DNA of 64,000 nt from Halorientalis pallida. GTDB taxonomy: Archaea; Halobacteriota; Halobacteria; Halobacteriales; Haloarculaceae. Of the stretch, positions 42,475 to 50,738 are shown piece after piece. Position 1 is the first letter of the stretch, and each line of letters starts with the position of its first letter. The translations under genes were made by a program, and so were the position numbers. Under the pieces are notes generated by a model that saw only the letters and a program-made list of their open reading frames with translations, had not been told where the DNA came from and made no database searches. The DNA lies in the NCBI RefSeq assembly GCF_004118325.1, contig NZ_RDFA01000003.1, positions 124,001-188,000 of the forward strand, written 5' to 3'.

Positions 42475-42481
42475 ATTAAAT
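42475..42481 (-). promoter_or_regulatory. TATA-like box of the DUF4399 lipoprotein
   Basis: ATTTAAT on the minus strand, 28-34 nt upstream of the ATG at 42447. This spacing decides the start. Confidence 0.5.
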
Positions 42482-42554
42482 ACCAATCGAATCGTGCCGA
42501 TATTTACTTGCACGCGTGCCGAAAACCCTGGGAAACAGGTGTAGTGGATCGGGC

Positions 42555-42640
42555 GGGCGTGCCGGGAGTCCCGCGAGCGTGGCGAGTGGGACATCGGCAG
42601 GCCCACGACCGAAGGGAGCGGGCGTGCCGGGATTCGAACC
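42555..42640 (-). repeat. partial copies of the tRNA-Arg 3' end
   Basis: The 3' end of tRNA-Arg (acceptor and T-arm) recurs as a 21-bp exact copy at 42620-42640 and as a shorter copy at 42555-42570 (15 of 16 positions). The fragments are on the same strand as the gene and are not followed by complete tRNA sequence. This pattern can be left by integration at the tRNA or by local duplication. No integrase is visible nearby. Confidence 0.65.
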
Positions 42641-42726
42641 ACGCCCGAGAACCTGCGCTCCGCGCAGAACCTCGGTCTACTTCGAATCTCGGGTCCGGTT
42701 CGGTCGTCGCTTCGCTCCTCCCTGCA

Positions 42727-42799
42727 CGGGCGTGCCGGGATTCGAACCCGGGATCGAGAGGTTAGGAACCTCTCGCCCTGTCCACTAGGCCACACGCCC
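42727..42799 (-). tRNA. tRNA-Arg (anticodon CCU)
   Basis: A 73-nt cloverleaf on the minus strand. Acceptor GGGCGTG pairs with CACGCCC, the anticodon stem is GAGAGG/CCTCTC around loop TTCCTAA with anticodon CCT, and the T-loop is GGTTCGAATCC. The discriminator base is G. There is no intron and CCA is not encoded. Confidence 0.95.
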
Positions 42800-42880
42800 T
42801 ACCCCCACTTGTGCAGGTCCGGTGAAAAACGATTGCTCTTCGCTCCCAACGGTTATGTCGGAGCCACCGCAGAACCTGCT

Positions 42881-43357
42881 ATGGAGAAAGTCGCACTCGA
42901 CGACGTTCGCATCGAGAACAACCCGCTGGGCGTCCACTCGGTCCGCAAACCCGTCTCCGACGCGCTGGGGACGACCGACTTCGCGTTCAACTACTTCGAG
43001 CTCCAGCCCGGCGAGTCGTTCTCCGGCGGCATGCACCGCCACCACGATCAGGAGGAACTGTTCTACATCCTCGAAGGCACGGCCACCTTCGAGACGCCCG
43101 AAGAAGTCGTCGACGTACCGGAAGACGGCTGTATCCGCTTCGAGCCGGGCGAGTACCAGACCGGGGGCAACGAGACGGACGACCTGGTCCGCGGGTTCGC
43201 AATCGGCGCGCCCGACTCCCGCCACGACTGGGACGAACTCGACGCCCTGGTGTACTGCACCGAGTGCGAGGAGGAGACCGACCACGGGATGGGCCTCACC
43301 GACGACGGGCAGTTCTCTTTCACCTGTCGCGAGTGCGGGAACGATCCGCAGGCCTGA
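42881..43357 (+). CDS. cupin with C-terminal zinc ribbon
   Basis: A 158-residue protein starting at ATG 42881 (MEKVALDDVRIENNPLG). Residues 35-110 are a cupin barrel with the metal motif GMHRHHDQEELFYILEG (H52, H54, Glu58/59). Residues 125-155 hold two CxxC pairs (CTECEEET and FTCRECGND), a zinc ribbon. It may be a small metalloenzyme or a sensor. The cupin-plus-ribbon layout is found in haloarchaea, but the function is unknown. Confidence 0.8.
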   Translation: MEKVALDDVRIENNPLGVHSVRKPVSDALGTTDFAFNYFELQPGESFSGGMHRHHDQEELFYILEGTATFETPEEVVDVPEDGCIRFEPGEYQTGGNETDDLVRGFAIGAPDSRHDWDELDALVYCTECEEETDHGMGLTDDGQFSFTCRECGNDPQA

Positions 43358-43460
43358 ACGGCCGGGTCGGTGCTCACGAGAGGGAGGGACCCGCACCCGC
43401 CACGGTCGGCGGCGTCGAGACTGAAGCGGGTTGCGGGCCGGAAAATTGAACTGAGCGCGT

Positions 43461-43760
43461 CTAGCTGCTCGTGGTGTCCGTGCCAGTCTCGCTGGTTGAT
43501 TCGACTTCGGAGTCGACCTCGGAGCCGACCGAGCTGCCGGCGTCGGCCGACGTGTCGGAGTCGGAGCCGACGTCGGGATCTTTCATCTCTTCGAGTTCCT
43601 CTTCGATCTCCTCACGGCCTTTCTGGAACTCGCCGATGGCCTGCCCGGACGACCGGGCGAGTTCGGGAATCTTGTTCGCGCCGAACAGCAGGATCGCGAT
43701 GAGCAGGATCACCAGCAGTTCCGGCCCACCGGGTGCCCCTGGGATGAACAATGGGATCAT
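43461..43760 (-). CDS. tatA: Sec-independent translocase component TatA
   Basis: A 99-residue protein: short periplasmic start, one membrane helix (ELLVILLIAILLFGANKIPE), then the FGANKIPELARSSGQAIGEF amphipathic helix and a highly acidic Ser/Asp/Glu tail. This is the TatA/E signature, with the Phe-Gly hinge at the end of the helix. Haloarchaea export most secreted proteins by Tat, and several Tat-signal proteins in this window (halocyanin, PhoD, DUF4399 lipoprotein) would depend on it. TatC is not in the window. The TAG stop is again in a CTAG. Confidence 0.9.
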   Translation of the reverse strand: MIPLFIPGAPGGPELLVILLIAILLFGANKIPELARSSGQAIGEFQKGREEIEEELEEMKDPDVGSDSDTSADAGSSVGSEVDSEVESTSETGTDTTSS

Positions 43761-43896
43761 CTGTACCTCTGCATAACCGGAGGCTAATTATAGGCTTTTT
43801 GCTCAGCCCCAGATCCCGACACCGGCCGCAGGGGCGCTCTCGCGGCAGGTCGATGGCACAACAGTAATCCCACCCCCGTCCGAAGGGGTTGTTGTC

Positions 43897-44370
43897 ATGG
43901 TAGACGAAGGAGACGCAGCCCCCGACTTCACTGCACCGCTCGCGAACGGCGACATCGCCGAGTTCACACTCTCGGAGAACCTCGACGACGCACCCCTGGT
44001 TCTGTGCTTCTTCCCCGGTGCGTTCACGAGCGTCTGCTCCCACGAGATGAACACCTTCCAGGACCGCCTGGCCGACTTCGAGGACGTGGGCGCCACAGTG
44101 TACGGCATCAGCGTCGACTCCCCGTTCGCCCTCAACGAGTTCCGCGACAAACTCGATCTGGACTTTGGCCTCGTCAGCGACGCCGACAAGGAGGTCATCG
44201 ACCAGTACGGCATCGGCATGGACTTCGCCGACCTGGGCGTCCACGACGTGGCCAAGCGCGCCGTCTTCGTGGTGAACGGCGACGGCGACGTCACCTACGC
44301 GTGGGTCAGCGACGACCCCGGCGTCGAACCCGACTACGACGAGGTCGAATCGGCCGCCGCCGACGCCTGA
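43897..44370 (+). CDS. AhpC/TSA-type peroxiredoxin
   Basis: A 157-residue thioredoxin-fold protein with the peroxidatic loop FPGAFTSVCSHEMNTF (Cys47) typical of peroxiredoxins, preceded by PDFTAPLANGD. A second Cys (C37) lies one strand earlier. It reduces peroxides with a thioredoxin-like donor. The length is that of the BCP/AhpE group. A single gene, divergent from tatA. Confidence 0.88.
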   Translation: MVDEGDAAPDFTAPLANGDIAEFTLSENLDDAPLVLCFFPGAFTSVCSHEMNTFQDRLADFEDVGATVYGISVDSPFALNEFRDKLDLDFGLVSDADKEVIDQYGIGMDFADLGVHDVAKRAVFVVNGDGDVTYAWVSDDPGVEPDYDEVESAAADA

Positions 44371-44421
44371 TCGGCCCGTCGCCCCCGAGTCTTTTTCTCC
44401 GTCGCACGTGACGATACGGGC

Positions 44422-45255
44422 ATGAGTGACGCCACCAGCGGCGGCGATAGCGGCTCGAGCGGCGACGGCCGCGTGTACGACGTGGACGGTGACCACAACT
44501 TCCCCGACGAGCGGCTGACCGAGACTCTCGAATACATCGCGGACGACGAGGAGATCACGGCGTACCTGGAAGCACAGAACGTCAACCCGGTCGCACGAAA
44601 ACGCTACAACGACCACGGCAAGAAACACGTCGAGATCGTCCGCAACCGGGCGCTCTGTCTCTACGACCTCCTCAAGGGCGAGGGCGTCGAGTTCAACGGT
44701 GCGACGGAGCAGGGCCTCTCCGAGGCCGACGAGCCGGTCATCGTCGCGCTGGCGGCGACCCTGCACGACATCGGTCACGTCGTCCACCGCGACCAGCACC
44801 CCTACTACTCGATCCCCCTCGCGGCGGATCTGCTCGACCGCATCCTCCCCGATCTGGGTTACGACGTTCCCGACATCGTCCGGACGAAAGGCGAGGTCCT
44901 GCACGCGATCCTCTGTCACCACGTCGAGGAGGACCCGCTGACCCTGGAGGCGGGCGTCCTCCGTGTCGCGGACGCACTGGACATGGAACAGGGCCGGTCG
45001 CGCATCCCCTACGAACGCGGCGGCCGCGGCATCAACACCGTCTCCAGTCAGGCGATCAAGGCAGTCACGCTCCACCCCGGCGAGGACAACGCGGTTCTCA
45101 TCGAAATCGAGATGACCAACGCCGCCGGCGTCTACCAGGTCGACAACCTCCTGAAGGCCAAGGTCAGAGGCTCGGGACTCGAAGACCGCCTCCGGATCGT
45201 CGCGCTCAACGCCCACGAGGACGACGACCAGATCGTCGAGCGCATCGAGTTGTAG
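44422..45255 (+). CDS. HD-domain phosphohydrolase
   Basis: A 277-residue protein with an N-terminal acidic segment and an HD domain: ATLHDIGHVVHRDQH carries the HD pair, and AILCHHVEEDP a later His pair. HD proteins are metal-dependent phosphohydrolases, often acting on nucleotides or cyclic nucleotides. NPVARKRYNDHGKKHVEIVR is typical of the archaeal members. The C-terminus (AVLIEIEMTNAAGVYQVDNL) is a mixed alpha/beta region. Substrate unknown. Confidence 0.82.
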   Translation: MSDATSGGDSGSSGDGRVYDVDGDHNFPDERLTETLEYIADDEEITAYLEAQNVNPVARKRYNDHGKKHVEIVRNRALCLYDLLKGEGVEFNGATEQGLSEADEPVIVALAATLHDIGHVVHRDQHPYYSIPLAADLLDRILPDLGYDVPDIVRTKGEVLHAILCHHVEEDPLTLEAGVLRVADALDMEQGRSRIPYERGGRGINTVSSQAIKAVTLHPGEDNAVLIEIEMTNAAGVYQVDNLLKAKVRGSGLEDRLRIVALNAHEDDDQIVERIEL

Positions 45256-45264
45256 CGCCCGACC

Positions 45265-45543
45265 CTACCGTACCTTCCAGTAGAGCAGCTTGAACTGCAG
45301 GACGATTCCCTCCACCAGATTCCGCGGGTCGAACCCGCTGTCTGGGTTCTCGGCGGGTTCGAACGTGTCGACGACGTCACGGTCGACCGTCTCGATCCAG
45401 CCGGTAGCGCGACGGTGACCGTTCTCGTCTGCCACCAGCAGGAGCGTTACCGACCCGTCGGGGAGTCCCACCACGCGATAGACGCCGGCCGGAACCGGAG
45501 CGTCGGAACCGACACGGTAGTGATCGTACGGAGCCACGCTCAT
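45265..45543 (-). CDS. conserved haloarchaeal hypothetical protein
   Basis: A 92-residue protein starting at the ATG at 45543 (MSVAPYDHYRVG). It looks like a small beta-barrel (VYRVVGLPDGSVTLLLVAD, GRATGWIETV-like strands) followed by a helical tail ending FKLLYWKVR. There is no signal or membrane segment. It converges on the HD gene with 9 bp between stops. Family not recognised. Confidence 0.65.
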   Translation of the reverse strand: MSVAPYDHYRVGSDAPVPAGVYRVVGLPDGSVTLLLVADENGHRRATGWIETVDRDVVDTFEPAENPDSGFDPRNLVEGIVLQFKLLYWKVR

Positions 45544-45644
45544 AGACGACGGAGGTCGTGGCAGCCTCATAAATCCGGGTGCGACCGCGCCACAAACTGG
45601 CGGCGAGACGTAATCCATTATTCCCGCGGGTGCCGAGCGAGACC

Positions 45645-46943
45645 GTGAGCGACGACGCTGGTGGTGCGCTGGGACTGTTATGGAACACCGAGTTTCGCGC
45701 GCTCGCGAGCACCGCCTTCGCGCGGAGTCAGGCCTACTCGACGATCATCATCGCCCTGGCACTGTACGCCGACCTGTTCTCGACCTCCGGGTTCGTCGAG
45801 GGCCTGTTCGGAACCGTCTTCGCCGTCACGCAACTGTTGATCGTCCTCCCGCTGGGGCGGTACGTGGACACGAACAACGCCAAGCGCATCCTCCTGGTCG
45901 GCCTGGCCATCAACGTCGTCACCTTCGTCGGCTTCACGCTCGTCTCGGCGGTCGAACACGTCCTGCTCGTCCGGATTCTCCAGGGACTCGGCGCGAGCAT
46001 CCTCTGGATCACCGGCACGACCGTCGTCGGCGAGATCGGTCCAGAGGACGCTCGCGGGCGGTGGCTCGGTGCGTACAATCAGGTCGGCGCGTTTTCCAGC
46101 CTCGCGGGCGACGTAGTTGGCGGCCTGCTGCTGACTCTCTACGGCTTCACGTTCACTTACGCCGTCCTGAGCGGCGTCACGCTCCTGTCCGGACTGCTGG
46201 TCTACCGGCACCTCCGGGACGATCCTGGCGGACAGGCCGACCCCGACGACCAGGGGAGCGTCGAGACGTTCCGCCTGTTGCTCGCCCGGACGACGGTCCG
46301 CGCGCTCGTCATCTTCCGACTCGGCCTCAGTTTCGGGAAGATGGCCGTGCTGATCTTCCTCCCGATCTACGCCCGGACCGGGTTCGGCATGTCGGCGCTG
46401 TTCGTCGGTGGCATCCTCGCGGGCGGGAAGCTGACGAAGGCGCTCTCGCAGGGGTACGTCGGCGACCTCACGGACCGGATCGGCCGGAAACACCGCTTCG
46501 TCTTCGTCGGGGCCATGCTGTACGCACTCGGTGCGGCACTGATCCCGCTGGCGGAGTTCGCGGCCGGGGTCGTCCCGACGGTCAGGGTCCCGATCCCCTG
46601 GGCCGCCGGAGCGGCCACGCTCCCGCCAGCCTTCCTCCCGCTGTTCGTCGCCTTCGGCGTCTGTGGCATCGCGGACAGCATCCGCCTGCCAGCGAGCATG
46701 GCGCTGTTCGTGGAGGAGGGCGAACAGTTCGACGCCGTCGCCGGGAGCATGTCGTTGCGCTCCATCGCCTGGAAAGTCGGACAGGTCGTCGGGCCGGTGA
46801 CCGTCGGCACGCTGTGGGACTACACCGACGTGTTCGTCGCGTTCTGGACCGCCAGCGCCCTCATCGCCCTCGCGACGGTCGCCTTCCTCGTCCTCTACCG
46901 GGTCGATCCCGCCGATGGTGTGGAGACCGCACCCACCGACTGA
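45645..46943 (+). CDS. major facilitator superfamily transporter
   Basis: A 432-residue protein with about 12 membrane helices. I chose the GTG at 45645 because an AT-rich box (TAATCCATTATT, 45611-45622) lies 31 nt upstream and the sequence before it is polar and basic. MFS motif A-like loops are visible, LGRYVDTNNAKRILLVGL and the half-repeat GDLTDRIGRKHRFVFVG. The substrate is unknown; drug efflux-type members are closest by eye. Its stop is 1 bp from the convergent E1-alpha gene's stop. Confidence 0.82.
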   Translation: MSDDAGGALGLLWNTEFRALASTAFARSQAYSTIIIALALYADLFSTSGFVEGLFGTVFAVTQLLIVLPLGRYVDTNNAKRILLVGLAINVVTFVGFTLVSAVEHVLLVRILQGLGASILWITGTTVVGEIGPEDARGRWLGAYNQVGAFSSLAGDVVGGLLLTLYGFTFTYAVLSGVTLLSGLLVYRHLRDDPGGQADPDDQGSVETFRLLLARTTVRALVIFRLGLSFGKMAVLIFLPIYARTGFGMSALFVGGILAGGKLTKALSQGYVGDLTDRIGRKHRFVFVGAMLYALGAALIPLAEFAAGVVPTVRVPIPWAAGAATLPPAFLPLFVAFGVCGIADSIRLPASMALFVEEGEQFDAVAGSMSLRSIAWKVGQVVGPVTVGTLWDYTDVFVAFWTASALIALATVAFLVLYRVDPADGVETAPTD

Positions 46944-46944
46944 C

Positions 46945-48060
46945 TCACTCGTCTTCCAACAACGCCTCGTCCCCGTGGCGCTCCCGGAGCGCTCGGAACG
47001 CTTCCCGTTGCTCGCGGATCCGGGGCGTGTCGGACTCGTAGGCGTTGGCGAACAGTTGCCCCGGATCGGGTTCGAACTCCTCGGCGGCGTCGATCAGGTC
47101 GGCGACTCGTTCGCGGGCCGCCTCCTGAATCGCGTCGATCCGCTCGTCGTCGAGCAGGCCGCGCTGCCGGAGGAACGTCTCCATCCGTGGGATCGGGTCG
47201 CGCTCTTTCCACTCCTCGACCTCCTCGTCGTCGCGGTAGACCGAAGGGTCGTCCGCGGTCGTGTGCGCGCCGAAACGGTACATCACAGCCTCGATCAGCG
47301 TAGGCCGACACTGCTCGTCGGCCGGGTCCCTGGCCTTCCGGACGGCCTGGCGAGTCACCTCGTAGACGGCGAGAGGGTCCATCCCGTCGACCTGGATGCC
47401 GTCGATGCCGTACGCGTCGGCCTTGCCGGCGATGGTCGGACTCGCGGTCTGTCGCTCGCGCGGGTGCGAGATGGCGTACTGGTTGTTGTTACAGAAGAAG
47501 ATCGCCGGGACGTCGAAGACGCCGGCGAAGTTCAGTGCCTCGTGGAAGTCGCCCTCGCTGGTCGAGCCATCGCCGAAGTGACAGGTGACGATCCGGTCGT
47601 CGCCCTTGAGCTTGGCGGCCCAGGCCATCCCCGTCGCGTGGGGGAGGTGGCCGGCGATGGAGATGTTCAGCGGGAAGACGTTCTTCTCGGCGAGCCACTC
47701 GTTGCCCCGTTCGTGGCCCATCCAGTAGAGCAGGTACTCAGGCTCGAGACCGCGAACGATCACGGCCCCGTGTTCGCGGTACTGGAAGGAGATCCAGTCC
47801 TCGTCGGCCATGGCGTGCGTCGAAGCGATCTGGGCCCCTTCCTGGCCGGCGAGCGAGGGATACGTCCCGATCCGTCCCTGTCGCTGGAGGCTGATCATTC
47901 GTTCGTCGAAGTGGCGAGCGAGCCACAGCTGGCGGTACATCTCGACGAGTTGCTCGTCCGGAAGGTCGGGCACCGATGCGCCCTCCAAGACGTGGCCGGC
48001 ATCGTCGAGGACCTGCACGCGGTCGCTGGCGTCGTCGCCCAGGCTCCCCTGATTCGTCAC
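46945..48060 (-). CDS. thiamine-dependent 2-oxoacid dehydrogenase E1 alpha subunit
   Basis: A 371-residue E1-alpha. I chose the GTG at 48060 (MTNQGSLGDDAS by initiator Met) because GCATTATG lies about 31 nt upstream. ThDP-binding motif GDGSTSEGDFHEALNFAG with the NNNQYAISHPR, plus the phosphorylation-loop region YRFGAHTTADDPS, are the family hallmarks. It decarboxylates pyruvate or branched 2-oxoacids together with E1-beta, E2 and E3. None of those genes lies next to it, so the partners are elsewhere or the gene is an orphan paralogue. Confidence 0.87.
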   Translation of the reverse strand: MTNQGSLGDDASDRVQVLDDAGHVLEGASVPDLPDEQLVEMYRQLWLARHFDERMISLQRQGRIGTYPSLAGQEGAQIASTHAMADEDWISFQYREHGAVIVRGLEPEYLLYWMGHERGNEWLAEKNVFPLNISIAGHLPHATGMAWAAKLKGDDRIVTCHFGDGSTSEGDFHEALNFAGVFDVPAIFFCNNNQYAISHPRERQTASPTIAGKADAYGIDGIQVDGMDPLAVYEVTRQAVRKARDPADEQCRPTLIEAVMYRFGAHTTADDPSVYRDDEEVEEWKERDPIPRMETFLRQRGLLDDERIDAIQEAARERVADLIDAAEEFEPDPGQLFANAYESDTPRIREQREAFRALRERHGDEALLEDE

Positions 48061-48160
48061 GGTGTGGAATGGGCACGGAGCACCGGGACATAATGCTGTC
48101 GCTCGGAGAGGTGACCAACCCCGACACAACCGTTTAGTACTGGCGGCCGTATCTTTGGGT

Positions 48161-48586
48161 ATGGGTAACACGCCCACCCAACAGCCCTTCGAAGGCGACT
48201 CCCCGGACGCGGACGAACCGGGTGCCGGCGCGTCGGTTCGGGAGGCGGTGGTCGGGTTCGTACGGTCTACCCTCGGCAGCGTGCGCAGGCGACTCTCGGT
48301 GTTCCCGTCGCTGAATCTCGCGTCGGCGTTCGTCGTCGAGGAAGCGGACGTCGCCGAGTCCCGCCGCCTCCGTCCGGCGACCCGGGACGAGGAGGGTGCC
48401 ACTGACGACACACAGACGACGTTCCAGAACCGGTCGGTCCCGCTGGTCCAGCCCGCTCGGGACACCGGCCAGGAGAACGCGCCCGACCTCGAAGCCACCG
48501 AGGAAGACGGCCGGCTCTCGATATACTACCCCGACCGAACCGACGCGCGGATCACGTCCGATACCTGGGAAGACGTCGAACGCTGA
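48161..48586 (+). CDS. haloarchaeal hypothetical protein
   Basis: A 141-residue protein starting at ATG 48161 (MGNTPTQQPFEGDSPD). It is polar and acidic with one amphipathic segment, AVVGFVRSTLGSVRRRLSVF, which may associate with membrane or protein partners, and ends with a short conserved-looking stretch LSIYYPDRTDARITSDTWED. A TTTAG element lies about 31 nt upstream. I recognise no family. Confidence 0.6.
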   Translation: MGNTPTQQPFEGDSPDADEPGAGASVREAVVGFVRSTLGSVRRRLSVFPSLNLASAFVVEEADVAESRRLRPATRDEEGATDDTQTTFQNRSVPLVQPARDTGQENAPDLEATEEDGRLSIYYPDRTDARITSDTWEDVER

Positions 48587-48670
48587 GTGGGCGGTCGCGG
48601 CGGCCGGAGCCACAGCGCAGGCGGTGACATTCAAGTTCTCGGCGCTCCGGGGGGTAAACGGTGACCACTC

Positions 48671-49363
48671 GTGTCCGACCTGCCGGATGAATTCGACTGT
48701 ACGATCACGAACTGGGAGTACATCTACGGCCTCTGTCGCGACGTGAGCGACCAAGTGAAAGCTGCCGACTTCGAGCCCGACATCGTCGTCGCGCTCGCCC
48801 GCGGCGGCTGGTTCGCCGGCCGCTGTTGCTGTGACTTCCTCGGCCTCGACGACCTGACGAGCCTCAAGATGGAACACTACGTCGGCGCGGCCGAGAAATC
48901 CGACGAACCCACCGTCCGCTACCCCATGCCGGAGGGCTCCGTCGAGGGCAAGGACGTCCTGATCGTCGACGACATCGCCGACACCGGTGGCTCCATCAGC
49001 CGCGCCCTCGACTACGTGACGGATCGTGACTGCCACGAGGTCCGGACCGCCACTCTCCAGCTGCTGGGCACGAGTTCCTTCGAACCCGACTTCGTCGGCG
49101 AACGCCTCGCCGAGTGGACCTGGGTCGTCTACCCCTGGAACTTCGTCGAGGACATGATCGACCTCGTCTCCGACGTGATGCGCAAAGCCGACGGCGAAAC
49201 CGTCACGGAAACCGAGATTCGCGGCGCACTCCGGGAAGTCCACGGTATCGAGCGCATCGAGATGGAGATCGCCCAGCCCGACCGCTTCGACGAGGTGATG
49301 GCCGAGATGGTCCGCCGCGACGTTGCCGCGGCGTCAGGAGAAGGGTGGCGGCTGGTGGAGTAA
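48671..49363 (+). CDS. type I phosphoribosyltransferase
   Basis: A 230-residue protein with a GTG start (MSDLPDEFDCTITNWE by initiator Met). The PRPP-binding motif VLIVDDIADTGGS is complete and sits after a first strand VVALARGGWFAG, the usual order of purine/pyrimidine PRTases. Residues 150-230 form a helical tail (MIDLVSDVMRKADGET) seen in archaeal PRTases whose base is unassigned (xanthine/guanine-like). It could salvage bases; the specificity is not visible. Confidence 0.83.
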   Translation: MSDLPDEFDCTITNWEYIYGLCRDVSDQVKAADFEPDIVVALARGGWFAGRCCCDFLGLDDLTSLKMEHYVGAAEKSDEPTVRYPMPEGSVEGKDVLIVDDIADTGGSISRALDYVTDRDCHEVRTATLQLLGTSSFEPDFVGERLAEWTWVVYPWNFVEDMIDLVSDVMRKADGETVTETEIRGALREVHGIERIEMEIAQPDRFDEVMAEMVRRDVAAASGEGWRLVE

Positions 49364-49389
49364 TCGTGCACGACTGACGCCAGTCGATC

Positions 49390-49716
49390 TCATTCCCGAT
49401 CCGACTCGCTATCGTACCCGCCCGCCACACTCCCTTCGAGCGGGCTATCCTCGCCGCTGATGACCCACCCGGCGACGATACTGACGAGGACGACCCCGCC
49501 GATCAGCGCCCCGTGGAAGAGGAGGAGCGGATCACCCCCCTCTCCTCCTGACGAGAAGAGCCCGAACATGACGACGAACGCCGCGATTATGGCGATGGGG
49601 ACCACGTTGACGAACAGGTCGGAGAGCAGTTGCCTGTCGAAGCCGGCCCAGCTCGGGTCGGTGTTTTCTGACTGAGTCTCTCCTTCTGTCTCCGCCGACT
49701 CGGTATCCCGTGACAT
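49390..49716 (-). CDS. small two-helix membrane protein (DUF6684-like)
   Basis: A 108-residue protein starting at the ATG at 49716 (MSRDTESAETEGETQSENTD). A polar N-terminus precedes FDRQLLSDLFVNVVPIAIIA and a second hydrophobic helix (GALIGGVVLVSIVAGWVIS), with an acidic tail. The FDR-x-LLxD-LFVNVVP start of the first helix resembles the haloarchaeal DUF6684 family, often found near respiratory oxidase genes. Function unknown. Confidence 0.6.
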   Translation of the reverse strand: MSRDTESAETEGETQSENTDPSWAGFDRQLLSDLFVNVVPIAIIAAFVVMFGLFSSGGEGGDPLLLFHGALIGGVVLVSIVAGWVISGEDSPLEGSVAGGYDSESDRE

Positions 49717-49865
49717 CGTCGGTTCGGCGTCGGCAGCTAGGGCGTAGAACCGATTAACTCCTGCTCTTCCGCGTCGTCGGTCGCGGGTAGTTGTTCGTGC
49801 GCGACGGGCAGAACTCAAATCGCTTCCGACCGCGTTCGTCGCTCACGTCTTGTTCGAGACAGAAG

Positions 49866-49936
49866 TGCGGCGACCGGGATTTGAACCCGGGCCATGAGCT
49901 TGGAAGGCTCAGGTCCTACCACTAGACCATCGCCGC
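49866..49936 (-). tRNA. tRNA-Gly (anticodon UCC)
   Basis: A 71-nt cloverleaf on the minus strand: acceptor GCGGCGA pairs with TCGCCGC, D-arm GGTCTAGTGGTAGGACC, anticodon loop CTTCCAA with TCC, T-loop GGTTCAAATCC, and discriminator A. No intron. Confidence 0.95.
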
Positions 49937-50039
49937 GTGTGTAGGTTGACCGCTCGAACGTCGCCCCGACCGGGCGCGCCAGTGATCCAGGCTGGATCGC
50001 CGCGGCGCGAGGTGACACCAGACAGTTCCGCGTGCCAAT

Positions 50040-50702
50040 TTATGTGGCTTTCCTTTCGCCGTCGGCGACCACGGCGTAACAGTTCCCGCTGGAGACGAAC
50101 ACCTCGACCGGCTGTAGCCCACTCGCGTCCAGATCCGCCCGGAACTCGTCGGGGCTGTAGATGTGGTAGAACCGCGGCACACGCTCGCCGCCGGGGAGCG
50201 TCCAGTCCACCGTGGTGTCGAACCCCGCCTCGGCGTCGAACCGGTCGTGTGCCGTGCTCCAGGCGCTGACCAGCGCTCGACCCTCGGGCGCGAGGACGCG
50301 AGCCAGTTCGTCCAGACTCGACAGCCGTAATTCGCGGCTGGGGAGGTGGTGCAGCGTCGCGACGTAGACGGCCAGGTCCACCGTTCCGGTCGAGACCGGG
50401 AGCGAAGACGCGTCGCCCTGCACCAGCCCCACAGTGTCACTCACGTCGGTGTTGGCGACGCGCTCGCGGGCTTCCTCTAGGAGGCCGCGACTCACGTCGA
50501 GGGCACAGACTCGATCCGTCGGGTCGGCCAGCAGTTCGGCGTGGCGACCGTTGCCACAGCCGACGTCGAGGCCGAGCGTCCCGGTCCGGTCGGTGAGGAA
50601 GGATTCGACTTCGGGCCAGGCGTACTCGCGAGTGGCCGAGAAGTGGGCGGCGATCCGGTCGTAGGTGTCCCGGACGCCCGCGCGGGCCGGGTCGTCGTCC
50701 AT
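50040..50702 (-). CDS. class I SAM-dependent methyltransferase (Trm9-like)
   Basis: A 220-residue Rossmann methyltransferase. Motif I is LDVGCGNGRHAELL near residue 43, followed by CALDVSRGLLEEAR and a post-I segment VATLHHLPS. The N-terminus VRDTYDRIAAHFSATREYAWPEV is like Trm9/ALKBH8-type methyltransferases, which act on the tRNA wobble uridine. A tRNA-Gly(UCC) with a U34 lies just downstream, though this may be chance. Small-molecule methylation is an alternative. Confidence 0.75.
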   Translation of the reverse strand: MDDDPARAGVRDTYDRIAAHFSATREYAWPEVESFLTDRTGTLGLDVGCGNGRHAELLADPTDRVCALDVSRGLLEEARERVANTDVSDTVGLVQGDASSLPVSTGTVDLAVYVATLHHLPSRELRLSSLDELARVLAPEGRALVSAWSTAHDRFDAEAGFDTTVDWTLPGGERVPRFYHIYSPDEFRADLDASGLQPVEVFVSSGNCYAVVADGERKAT

Positions 50703-50738
50703 GGCTGGCGTTTCCGGCCGTGGCTCAAGACGGTTGCG

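Noticed and set aside
42466-42795. Frame through the tRNA-Arg region
   Set aside because: It crosses a complete tRNA gene and its 3'-end repeats, and shows no protein features.
43612-45216. 534-codon minus-strand frame over the peroxiredoxin and HD genes
   Set aside because: It runs antisense to two genes with clear motifs and continues into the tatA coding region in another frame.
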